Source: an uncultured Alphaproteobacteria bacterium
Lineage (GTDB): Bacteria; Pseudomonadota; Alphaproteobacteria; HIMB59; GCA-002718135
DNA length: 64,000 nt
NCBI GenBank assembly: GCA_902618015.1
Contig: CACMYX010000001.1
Location: 62,001-126,000, forward strand
Reading direction: 5' to 3'
Part shown: piece by piece, positions 34,156 through 42,071 of the stretch
Numbering within the stretch: position 1 is the first letter of the stretch
Layout: each line of letters opens with the position of its first letter
The notes under the pieces: generated by a model
Database searches by the model: none
The model's input: the letters and a program-made list of their open reading frames with translations, nothing else
Told to the model about the DNA's origin: nothing
Translations under genes and position numbers: made by a program

Positions 34156-35442
34156 TTAGTCTCTGATGCTGTAAGCCATTACACCTACTTCAGATTTATC
34201 AGTACCAAGTTTTTCAGCTTCTTCACTAATTCTAATACCAAAGAGCATTTTCATAATGTACCAAATAATAAATGATACAACAAAAACGAAAACGTTAATT
34301 GCTATAATTCCGTAAAGTTGTGCACCAAAACTTGCTGCTGTGTTTGAAATTGGAACTACTAATGTTCCAAAAATTCCAGCAAAACCATGTACTGGAATTG
34401 CTCCAACAACATCATCAATTTTAAGTGATATTAAAAGTCTTGTTCCGTAGAAGACGATTAATCCACCTATTGCACCAATGATTACTGCTAGGAAAGGAGA
34501 AGGAGCTAGTGGTTCTGCAGTTATTGCTACAAGACCACCTAATGCTCCATTAAGCATCATTACAACATCTGTTTTACCCGTTACTAGTCTTGAAATAACA
34601 GCACAAGCCATTACACCTGCACCAGCTGCCAGGTTAGTATTGATATATATTGTTGCTACTGCTGTTACATCATCAAATGTACCCATAGCTAATTGTGATC
34701 CACCATTAAATCCGAACCATCCAAGCCATAGGATAAATACACCTAAAGTTGCAAGAGGTATTGATGAATTTGCAAAAGGCTCCATTGGAGCTGCTTCACC
34801 ACTATCAGTAAAACGTCCTAATCTTGGACCTAACAAAATTGCACCAGCAAGTGCTGCTGCTGCTCCTGCACTATGTACAAGGGTTGAGCCAGCAAAATCT
34901 GAGAAACCTGCTTCCGCTAGGTATCCTCCACCCCACTGCCAACCCATTTCGATTGGATAAATGAAACCAGTTAATAAAGCACAAAAAATAAAAAATGGCC
35001 AAATTTTGATTCTTTCAGCTAGTGTTCCAGATACAATTGAGCAAGTTGTTGCACAAAATACCATCTGAAAGAACCAGTCAGAACCATCTGAATAACCTGT
35101 ATCAAGAGCACTACCATCACTCCAAGGAAGCGGAGATCCAATGAAGCCACCTGCAGGGATGCCATATGCCATATTGTATCCAACTAACCAGAACATTAAA
35201 CCAGCTATAGAATATAAGCCTATATTTTTTGCAGCTATTGTTGCTACACTTTTAGACGTTACAAGTCCTGATTCAAGCATTGCAAATCCTGCTGCCATCC
35301 ACATGACTAAGAACCCAGATACAAGAAATAGGAATGTATTTAAAATGTATTGCACTTCACCATCTACTTCGGCTCTCGCGTATGAACTAAAGAGCATAAA
35401 GACGGCAATAATGCTAATGAAATATATAGATTTTTTTAACAT
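34156..35442 (-). CDS. amt: Ammonium transporter (paralogue 2)
   Basis: A 428-aa Amt channel, the same length as paralogue 1. The start is the ATG at 35442, behind GGAGG, rather than an in-frame codon 30 bases upstream. A signal sequence ends near YARAEVDGE. Pore histidines are in TLVHSAGA and IPVHGFAG. The tail EEAEKLGTDKSEVG matches paralogue 1. The proteins have clearly diverged although their riboswitch leaders are identical. No glnK is adjacent. Confidence 0.95.
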   Translation of the reverse strand: MLKKSIYFISIIAVFMLFSSYARAEVDGEVQYILNTFLFLVSGFLVMWMAAGFAMLESGLVTSKSVATIAAKNIGLYSIAGLMFWLVGYNMAYGIPAGGFIGSPLPWSDGSALDTGYSDGSDWFFQMVFCATTCSIVSGTLAERIKIWPFFIFCALLTGFIYPIEMGWQWGGGYLAEAGFSDFAGSTLVHSAGAAAALAGAILLGPRLGRFTDSGEAAPMEPFANSSIPLATLGVFILWLGWFGFNGGSQLAMGTFDDVTAVATIYINTNLAAGAGVMACAVISRLVTGKTDVVMMLNGALGGLVAITAEPLAPSPFLAVIIGAIGGLIVFYGTRLLISLKIDDVVGAIPVHGFAGIFGTLVVPISNTAASFGAQLYGIIAINVFVFVVSFIIWYIMKMLFGIRISEEAEKLGTDKSEVGVMAYSIRD

Positions 35443-35472
35443 TAATCCTCCATTATAAATTTCACAGTACAT

Positions 35473-35499
35473 GGCTCACATTGAGTCATGCGTTACTTT
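35473..35499 (-). promoter_or_regulatory. Leader hairpin between riboswitch and amt paralogue 2
   Basis: On the transcribed strand GCATGACTCA and TGAGCCATG form a 9-position stem with one A-C mismatch and loop ATG, just downstream of the duplicated element. The linker differs in sequence from the amt 1 leader, yet a hairpin is kept at the same place, which suggests a functional expression platform. Confidence 0.4.
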
Positions 35500-35534
35500 T
35501 CATGCTTAGCTATGGAAATTAATTACTAAGATCC

Positions 35535-35586
35535 GCGTTCCTTCGGTTTAACCTACTTCCGATTTGCCTAAAGGCAAATTGAACGA
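35535..35586 (-). ncRNA. Glutamine riboswitch aptamer (glnA RNA class), second of tandem, amt 2
   Basis: Sequence identical to the aptamer at 33495-33546: P1 CGTTC/GAACG, 7-bp P2 with loop TTTA, core CGGAAGTAGG and closing CGAAGGAACGC. Confidence 0.88.
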
Positions 35587-35601
35587 TTTATAACTTTGCA
35601 T

Positions 35602-35653
35602 GCGTTCCTTCGACTTTCGTCTACTTCCGTCACCCTAAAAGAGTGATGAACGT
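35602..35653 (-). ncRNA. Glutamine riboswitch aptamer (glnA RNA class), first of tandem, amt 2
   Basis: Sequence identical to the aptamer at 33562-33613, with GAAA-capped P3. It starts about 27 bases after the predicted transcription start. Confidence 0.88.
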
Positions 35654-35687
35654 AATAGATGAATTAGTTTATTATTAAATTTTAGTA

Positions 35688-35725
35688 AGAATATTTAAGA
35701 GAATATTGGTATGCAATATTTGCAT
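35688..35725 (-). promoter_or_regulatory. Putative promoter and inverted repeat of amt paralogue 2
   Basis: On the minus strand TTGCAT (35711-35716) and TATTCT (35688-35693) are spaced 17 bases. The -35 is part of a perfect inverted repeat ATGCAA-TAT-TTGCAT (35711-35725), a possible operator. The remaining bases up to the stop at 35758 are AT-rich with nothing recognisable. Confidence 0.4.
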
Positions 35726-35757
35726 ATATAAAAAAAACTAATAATACTGCTAAAATA

Positions 35758-36909
35758 TCAATTTATTTCAGATAAATTTATCCACTTAGAATTATTATTA
35801 CTCGAATCTACAGTAGCATTAATAAATTTCATTATGTGCAAACCATCATCAATATTTGGAAGCATCTTTAATAATTCTTCCTTATTTTCTCTATTTTGAA
35901 TAACATCTGCAGCATCTGAATAGATTTGTGCAAATGCCTCAAGATATCCTTCTGGGTGACCTGCAGGGATTCGGACATTAGCTTCACTTCCTTCAACTTT
36001 AATCGAACCACCTCTAGTTATTATCTGACTCGCCTCCCCTACTTGATTAAATTTTGCATAATTTGGATTTTCTTGACTCCATTTCAATGCACCCTTGTCA
36101 CCATAAATAGCAACACTAAAATTATTTTCTTCACCTGTTGCAACTTGAGAGATGGATAATGATCCCTTAGCTCCATTATTTAATCTGATCATTATAGAAG
36201 CATCATCATCTAATTTTCTTCCTTCAACAAAGGTAGTTAGATCTGCACTAACTGATTGTAATTTTAATTGGGTTATAAATTCTAACAAATGCATAGCATG
36301 ACTTCCTATATCACCCACACTTCCTGCAGCTCCACTTCTTGAAGGATCAGTTCTCCATTCTGCTTGTTTATTAGAGCCTGAATCTTCTTCTTTTGAGCCA
36401 AGCCAACCCTGAAGATAAGATCCTTTAATAATTCTTATCTTGCCTAGTGCTCCATTTTCAATAAGTGATCTCATACCTCTAACAACTGGATATCCAGAAT
36501 AATTATGAGTTAAGAAAAAATGAGCATCAGATTTAGAAACTGCTTCAACTAATTTATGAGCATCTTCCATTGTAGAAGTCATAGGTTTATCACAAATAAC
36601 ATGAATATTTTTATTTAGAAATTCTATTGCTGGTGCAGCATGCATATGATTTGGTGTAACAATGGATACTACTTCAATGCCGTCATCTCTTTTAGATTCT
36701 TCTTCAGCCATAGTTTTAAAGTCAGGATAACTTCTTGAAGGATCAAGACCAATTTCTTCAGCAGACTTAGCTGCTTTTTCAGGAGTTGAAGATAAACAAC
36801 CAGCAACAAATTCATACTTATCATCCATCCTTGCACATAGACGATGCACGGCTCCAATAAAAGCTCCTTGGCCACCACCTATCATTCCAAGTTTTAATCT
36901 TCTTCCCAT
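35758..36909 (-). CDS. Gfo/Idh/MocA-family oxidoreductase
   Basis: A 383-aa NAD(P)-dependent sugar or cyclitol dehydrogenase. The Rossmann motif GMIGGGQGAFIGAVHR is N-terminal, and the catalytic-lysine motif is CDKPMTSTMEDA. GDIGSHAMHLLEF carries the conserved catalytic-region His. It is paired, 9 bases apart, with a TIM-barrel isomerase. Such pairs act in inositol and rare sugar catabolism, and in rhizobia MocA and MocC form one in rhizopine use. Confidence 0.92.
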   Translation of the reverse strand: MGRRLKLGMIGGGQGAFIGAVHRLCARMDDKYEFVAGCLSSTPEKAAKSAEEIGLDPSRSYPDFKTMAEEESKRDDGIEVVSIVTPNHMHAAPAIEFLNKNIHVICDKPMTSTMEDAHKLVEAVSKSDAHFFLTHNYSGYPVVRGMRSLIENGALGKIRIIKGSYLQGWLGSKEEDSGSNKQAEWRTDPSRSGAAGSVGDIGSHAMHLLEFITQLKLQSVSADLTTFVEGRKLDDDASIMIRLNNGAKGSLSISQVATGEENNFSVAIYGDKGALKWSQENPNYAKFNQVGEASQIITRGGSIKVEGSEANVRIPAGHPEGYLEAFAQIYSDAADVIQNRENKEELLKMLPNIDDGLHIMKFINATVDSSNNNSKWINLSEIN

Positions 36910-36918
36910 AATTACTCC

Positions 36919-37971
36919 TTATATACCTAAAATCTTTTTGTTAGCTTGCTCGTCCGTTCCAGAACTTGCAAAATCATCAAATGCTTTGTCTGTAACTTCA
37001 ATAATGTGATTTTGAATAAATGGAGCTCCTTCAGCTGCACCTTGTTCAGGGCTTTTAATACAGCATTCCCACTCTAAAACTGCCCATCCATCAAAATTAT
37101 AACCAGATAGTTTTGAAAAAATTGATTTAAAATCAACCTGGCCATCACCAAGTGATCTAAATCTACCTGCTCTGTTTATCCATGATTGATAACCTCCGTA
37201 AACTCCTTGCCTACCAGACGGATTAAATTCTGCATCTTTAACATGAAACATTTTTATTCTTTCATGGTAAATGTCAATATGATCAAGATAGTTTAAACAT
37301 TGGAGAACATAATGACTTGGGTCATACAACATATTACAACGTTGATGATTATTTACTCTGTCTAAAAACATTTCGAAAGTTGAACCATCGTGTAAATCTT
37401 CACTAGGGTGAATTTCGTAACAAAGATCTACTCCACACTCATCAAATTTATCTAAAATTGGATGCCATCTTTTTGCTAATTCACCAAAAGCTTCATCTTC
37501 TAAACCTGCAGGTCTTTGGGGAAATGGATAAAGAAAGGGCCAACATAAAGCCCCAGAAAATGTAGCAGCAGTTTTTAAATTTAAGTTTTTTGATGCTTGA
37601 GCGACATTCATCATCCTTTTTACAGCCCATTCTTGTCTAGCTTTTGGATTACCTTTTACCTCATCAGCAGCAAAACCATCAAAGAGTGTGTCATAAGCAG
37701 GATGCACTGCAACCAATTGACCTGTTAGATGTGATGCAATATCAGTTATTTCAAGATTAAAATTTTTTGCTATTCCTTTTATTTCATCACAGTAATCTTT
37801 ACTCGAAGCTGCTTTATCTAAATCAAATACTGCTAAATTTTCTGCTGGTAATTGAATTCCTTTATATCCAAGATCAGATACCCATTTACAGATACTGGGT
37901 AGTGAATTAAATGGTTCTTTATCTCCTATAAACTGTGCTAGAAATATAGCTGGTCCTCTAATTTTTTTCAT
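36919..37971 (-). CDS. Sugar phosphate isomerase/epimerase (xylose isomerase-like TIM barrel)
   Basis: A 350-aa AP_endonuc_2/xylose isomerase-like barrel. Metal-ligand segments CYEIHPSEDLHDG, LYDPSHYVLQ, KMFHVKDAEF and VLEWECC near the C-terminus are visible. It likely isomerises, epimerises or dehydrates a sugar or inosose (IolE/MocC-type chemistry), working with the Gfo/Idh/MocA enzyme that follows. Confidence 0.9.
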   Translation of the reverse strand: MKKIRGPAIFLAQFIGDKEPFNSLPSICKWVSDLGYKGIQLPAENLAVFDLDKAASSKDYCDEIKGIAKNFNLEITDIASHLTGQLVAVHPAYDTLFDGFAADEVKGNPKARQEWAVKRMMNVAQASKNLNLKTAATFSGALCWPFLYPFPQRPAGLEDEAFGELAKRWHPILDKFDECGVDLCYEIHPSEDLHDGSTFEMFLDRVNNHQRCNMLYDPSHYVLQCLNYLDHIDIYHERIKMFHVKDAEFNPSGRQGVYGGYQSWINRAGRFRSLGDGQVDFKSIFSKLSGYNFDGWAVLEWECCIKSPEQGAAEGAPFIQNHIIEVTDKAFDDFASSGTDEQANKKILGI

Positions 37972-38005
37972 ACATTTTCTCCAAAACTATTTAAACATGA
38001 AACTT

Positions 38006-38734
38006 TTAGGTAGTCATTAAATTTTTAAAATTTTCGTATAATATTTTAGTATTATTATTCATTTCTTGAATATTATTTCTAAGCAATTTATCAAGTTCAT
38101 CAATAGAGTTTTTTCCCAGATATTTTTCTAAAGCATTTTTTAATTCAGGGGCTTTGGACCATTTAATAATTGTGTTTTCATCTACTTCTATATGAAATTG
38201 AATACCATAAGCATGATTTTTATATTTAAAAATTTGAAATTTTGTAATATCTGATGAACCTAAAATAGTAACATCAGAATTATTTAGTTCACTTACTTCA
38301 TAACTATGCCATTGCAATGCTTTAATCTCATTATCAAAATTTTGAAATAGTAGATCCTTTTTTTTATTATCTAAAATATCTATATTTAAAACTCCTATTT
38401 CTGGGGGATTAGATTTAATTACTTTACCACCAAGAATTTCTCCTAAAAATTGACAACCTAAACAGATTCCGAGATATGGTTTTTGATTATTTAGGACAAA
38501 TTCCTTTATCTTATTTTTTTCTTCAATCATCCATGGATATTCTTCTTCCATCCAAGTATCCATTGGCCCACCTAAACATATCATTCCATCAAATATATCA
38601 AGATTAACAGGAATCTTTTCTCCTTCATCCAATCGAATAATAGTTGTTTCAACTAAGTCTTCATTCATTAACTTTGTAAAGTGTCCGGGTGAAACTAAAG
38701 GTGTATGTTGAAGAATAATTATTTTATAAGACAT
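38006..38734 (-). CDS. Class I glutamine amidotransferase-like protein
   Basis: A 242-aa GATase. The nucleophile is C91 in GICLGCQ, and the catalytic His/Glu segment is GIQFHIEVDE. It resembles GMP synthase-like amidotransferases that act alone. The amide acceptor is unknown. It starts 11 bases inside the end of ogt and ends 34 bases before the isomerase gene. Confidence 0.87.
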   Translation of the reverse strand: MSYKIIILQHTPLVSPGHFTKLMNEDLVETTIIRLDEGEKIPVNLDIFDGMICLGGPMDTWMEEEYPWMIEEKNKIKEFVLNNQKPYLGICLGCQFLGEILGGKVIKSNPPEIGVLNIDILDNKKKDLLFQNFDNEIKALQWHSYEVSELNNSDVTILGSSDITKFQIFKYKNHAYGIQFHIEVDENTIIKWSKAPELKNALEKYLGKNSIDELDKLLRNNIQEMNNNTKILYENFKNLMTT

Positions 38735-39164
38735 TTTTTTCTAAATTAAGTAATCTTTTTTTTAATTTAATCCCCCCTCTTGCAGAAAATCCTCCGAGTT
38801 TACCATCACTTCGTATCACTCGGTGACAGGGTATAATAAGTAAAAGTTTATTTTGTCCGCAAACATTACCAACATATCTTGGTGAGGTACCAACTTTTTT
38901 TGCTATTTCTCCATATGTTGAAACTTTACCATATTTAATTTTAGATAATTCTTTCCAAATTTTTTTTTGCAAAGGTGAGCCTTCAAAAGAATAGTTAATC
39001 TTGAAATTTTTAAGTTTTCCAGAAGCGTATAAATTAATCTGATTCTTAATGTTAATTAAATTAATTGTTTTATTTGTTTTTCCAAAACTCAGTGAAAATA
39101 CACTACCACTCTTTTTTTTTACTGTAATCCAACCAAGTTTAGTTTCAAAAGAAGCAGTTTCCAT
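38724..39164 (-). CDS. ogt: Methylated-DNA--protein-cysteine methyltransferase
   Basis: A 146-aa suicide DNA repair protein removing O6-alkyl groups from guanine. The acceptor cysteine is C113 in IIPCHRVI, and the helix-turn-helix region GKVSTYGEIAKKVGTSPRYVG is typical. No Ada regulatory domain is fused. Confidence 0.94.
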   Translation of the reverse strand: METASFETKLGWITVKKKSGSVFSLSFGKTNKTINLINIKNQINLYASGKLKNFKINYSFEGSPLQKKIWKELSKIKYGKVSTYGEIAKKVGTSPRYVGNVCGQNKLLLIIPCHRVIRSDGKLGGFSARGGIKLKKRLLNLEKNVL

Positions 39165-39217
39165 ATAAAATTAATAACATTATTGAATGAATCTATCAAA
39201 ATAATTTATAGTAAATC

Positions 39218-39424
39218 ATGGATGAAGATAATTTAAATATAGAGATTAGAAAATTTCTTAAACAAGTTGGTATTAGTTCTCAACGTGAAATAGAAAATTA
39301 TATACGAAAAAAATTTACTGAAGGAAGTATCAAAATAGGTGAATCAATAAAAGTATCTATGAATCTGTCATCTGAAGATGGAGAACTTAATCATTCAGTT
39401 AATGAATCTTTGAAAATAAAATAA
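39218..39424 (+). CDS. DUF6494-family small protein
   Basis: A 68-aa protein beginning MDEDNLNIEIRKFLKQVG, followed by ISSQREIENYIRKK. This N-terminus matches the small alphaproteobacterial family DUF6494 as I recall it. Function unknown. No membrane segment. It is convergent with the M16 peptidase gene. Confidence 0.78.
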   Translation: MDEDNLNIEIRKFLKQVGISSQREIENYIRKKFTEGSIKIGESIKVSMNLSSEDGELNHSVNESLKIK

Positions 39425-39448
39425 ATAATTTTTAGTATAGTTAAAAAC

Positions 39449-40702
39449 TTAATTTATACGTGATTGGATTTTATCAATATTTTCAAGTTTAGATAATGGT
39501 CCAATACTTGATATGGTTATTGGCCCTTTTACAATCTCATTCGCAATCTTTTGAACAGTCTCTTTAGAAACTTTATCTATATTTTTAATGGTTTCAGCTG
39601 GTTCAATTATTCTATTAAAGACCAAAAGTTGTCTAGCAGCACTCTCACATCTTCTAAATGCACTTTCCCTCCCCATCATTAAGCTTGCTTTCAATTGAGC
39701 TTTACCTCTATTTATTTCCTTTTCTGTAACTGAATTAGGACTTTCGTTTAGTTGATCACATAAAACAGGTATGAGCTCTTGGATTTGATTTTCACCTGTT
39801 CCACAATAAATACCAAAAACACCAGTGTCAGTGTAAGATGAACTGAAAGAAGAAATACCATAAACAAGACCACGTTTCTCTCTAATCTCTTGAAACAATC
39901 TTGATGACATACCTCCGCCTAATAAAGAAGAGTAAACCAATAAAGAATAGTAATCATCATGGTGATAATCTATACCTTCAAAACCAAGTAGTAAGTGAAT
40001 CTGTTCTAATTTTTTATCTTCTCTGTATTCTCCTGATTTATAATCTGCTTTTTCTCTTTGCGTTGATAATCCGGCTGGTAACTTAGTGCATGATTTTTTA
40101 ATTGATTCAACAAATTGATCATGGTCAATTTTTCCAGCTGCACTTATAATCATTTTTTTTGGATTATAATTATTCATCATAAAGTCTTTAACTTCATCTC
40201 TTGAAATATTTTTAATGATATCAGTTTTACCCAATATAGAACGTCCCATTGGCTGGTCCGGGTATGCTTTTTCTTGCCAATAATCAAAAATCATATCATC
40301 AGGAGTATCAAGATACATTCCAATTTCTTGAATTATGACTCCCCTTTCTCTATTAAGTTCATCTTCTGCAAATGTAGAATTTTGCAAAATATCTGTCAGA
40401 ATATCTATTCCAAAATGCAGATCATCAGCTAAGAGCTTTACATAATATGCTGTTATTTCCTTTGAAGTATAGGCATTTATATCTCCGCCAACATTTTCAA
40501 TTGTTTCAGCTATTTGAAGAGCATTTTTCGTTGATGTACCCTTAAAAGCCATATGCTCTAAAAGGTGAGCAACACCATTTATGTCTTTTGTTTCATCTCT
40601 GCCGCCAACAAAATTCCATATACCCATTGATACTGTTTCCAACCCTGGCATATTCTGGGTTACTATTCTTAATCCATTTTCTAGTGTTGTAATTTTATGC
40701 AT
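39449..40702 (-). CDS. M16-family zinc metallopeptidase (mitochondrial processing peptidase-like)
   Basis: A 417-aa peptidase with the inverted zinc motif H46-L-L-E-H50 and the distal glutamate in ERGVIIQEI. The glycine-rich LLGGGMSSRLFQEIREKRGLVY is characteristic of the processing-peptidase beta-subunit relatives. It overlaps thrC by 8 bases, an arrangement common in alphaproteobacteria. Confidence 0.94.
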   Translation of the reverse strand: MHKITTLENGLRIVTQNMPGLETVSMGIWNFVGGRDETKDINGVAHLLEHMAFKGTSTKNALQIAETIENVGGDINAYTSKEITAYYVKLLADDLHFGIDILTDILQNSTFAEDELNRERGVIIQEIGMYLDTPDDMIFDYWQEKAYPDQPMGRSILGKTDIIKNISRDEVKDFMMNNYNPKKMIISAAGKIDHDQFVESIKKSCTKLPAGLSTQREKADYKSGEYREDKKLEQIHLLLGFEGIDYHHDDYYSLLVYSSLLGGGMSSRLFQEIREKRGLVYGISSFSSSYTDTGVFGIYCGTGENQIQELIPVLCDQLNESPNSVTEKEINRGKAQLKASLMMGRESAFRRCESAARQLLVFNRIIEPAETIKNIDKVSKETVQKIANEIVKGPITISSIGPLSKLENIDKIQSRIN

Positions 40703-42071
40703 TGCTAATTTTTTCTAAGATGAAGTTTTTTACATCTATAGTGCTATTAGGTAATATAGTCATCTTTTCCTCTTTATCAAAAAGATTTCTCAATTCTTTC
40801 GGTATATCAATTTCTTTATTAATTGCTTTATTCACAGCTTTGTCAAATTTTGCAGGATGTGCACAAACCAAAGATACCCATGCTTCATCATCTTTTTTAT
40901 CAAATAATACTTTTAGTCCTGTTGCAGTATGTGGATCAGCAATATAATTAAATTTTTCATATACATATTTAATTGTTTCCAGAGTCTGACTATCATCAAT
41001 TGAAGAAGCTTTATATATTTGCTGAAACTTAGCTAAAACAGAGTCATCAAATTGATATAAACCTTTTGATGAAAAACTTTCAAATACTTCATTTACTCTT
41101 TTGCTATTTCTATTGAAGCTCTCAAAAATTTGCCTCTCAAAGTTACTTGAAACTTGTATATCCATACTAGGGCTATAAGTTTGAGAAACAGATTTTTTTT
41201 TCATTGATCCAGTGTCTACTATGGACTTTAAGATATCATTAGAATTAGTTGCAATATGTAAATGACCAATAGGTAATCCCATTTGTTTAGCAACAAAGGC
41301 TGAAAAAATATTGCCAAAATTTCCCGAAGGAACAATAAAATTAATTTGCTGCTTATTAGTTTGCAAGTAAGCCCAAAAATAATAAACAACTTGCGCAATT
41401 AATCGTGCCCAATTTATAGAGTTTACTGCAGTTAAAGAAGTAGACTTTTGTATTTCATTATCAACAAATAGTTCTTTGACAATTTTTTGACAATCATCAA
41501 AATTGCCATCTACAGCAATATTAAAAATATTCTTATCAATTACTGTAGTCATTTGTTTTTGTTGAATAGGTGATACTTTATTATGAGGATGTAGGATAAA
41601 TACATTTATATCTTTTTTTGATTTAAAAGAATGAATTGCAGCTGACCCAGTATCGCCAGAAGTAGCCCCTAAAACAGTAATTTTTTTTGGAGACATCTCT
41701 AAACTTGCAGAAAATAGGTTACCAAGGAATTGTAAAGCATAATCTTTAAAAGCATAAGTAGGTCCATAAATTAATTCTAATAAAAATTTATTATTTTCTA
41801 ATTCTACTAATGGAGCTATTTTTTCATGACTAAAATTTTCATAAGTCTCATTTAAAATTTTTTGTAATTCTAATTTTTCTATATTTTCATTTACATAAGG
41901 AAAAATAATTTCGCATGCCACTTCTTCGTATGATTTATTTTTTAAACTCAGTAAATCTATTTTCGGCCAACTTTGGGGTAAATACAGACCACCATCTCTT
42001 GATAATCCTTGATAAAGTATATCGTTAAATGATCTGCTTAGAGAATCATCTCTTGTGCTTAAATATTTCAT
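40695..42071 (-). CDS. thrC: Threonine synthase
   Basis: A 458-aa PLP enzyme converting O-phosphohomoserine to threonine. The N-terminus MKYLSTRDDSLSRSFNDILYQGLSRDGGLY and the PLP-lysine segment TYAFKDYALQFLG are diagnostic, with GATSGDTGSAAIH and PSGNFGN around the cofactor. It works with ThrB at 4520. It overlaps the M32 peptidase by one base. Confidence 0.96.
   Translation of the reverse strand: MKYLSTRDDSLSRSFNDILYQGLSRDGGLYLPQSWPKIDLLSLKNKSYEEVACEIIFPYVNENIEKLELQKILNETYENFSHEKIAPLVELENNKFLLELIYGPTYAFKDYALQFLGNLFSASLEMSPKKITVLGATSGDTGSAAIHSFKSKKDINVFILHPHNKVSPIQQKQMTTVIDKNIFNIAVDGNFDDCQKIVKELFVDNEIQKSTSLTAVNSINWARLIAQVVYYFWAYLQTNKQQINFIVPSGNFGNIFSAFVAKQMGLPIGHLHIATNSNDILKSIVDTGSMKKKSVSQTYSPSMDIQVSSNFERQIFESFNRNSKRVNEVFESFSSKGLYQFDDSVLAKFQQIYKASSIDDSQTLETIKYVYEKFNYIADPHTATGLKVLFDKKDDEAWVSLVCAHPAKFDKAVNKAINKEIDIPKELRNLFDKEEKMTILPNSTIDVKNFILEKISNA

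Larger units (their letters stand above)
35500..35653. repeat. 154-bp perfect direct repeat, copy 2
   Basis: Identical to 33460-33613 in every base. Contains the tandem glutamine aptamers of amt paralogue 2. Confidence 0.97.

Noticed and set aside
34478-34960. 160-codon open frame on the plus strand opposite amt paralogue 2
   Set aside because: Low-complexity Ala/Pro/Ile/Thr product, antisense to a well-conserved membrane protein, no ribosome binding site.
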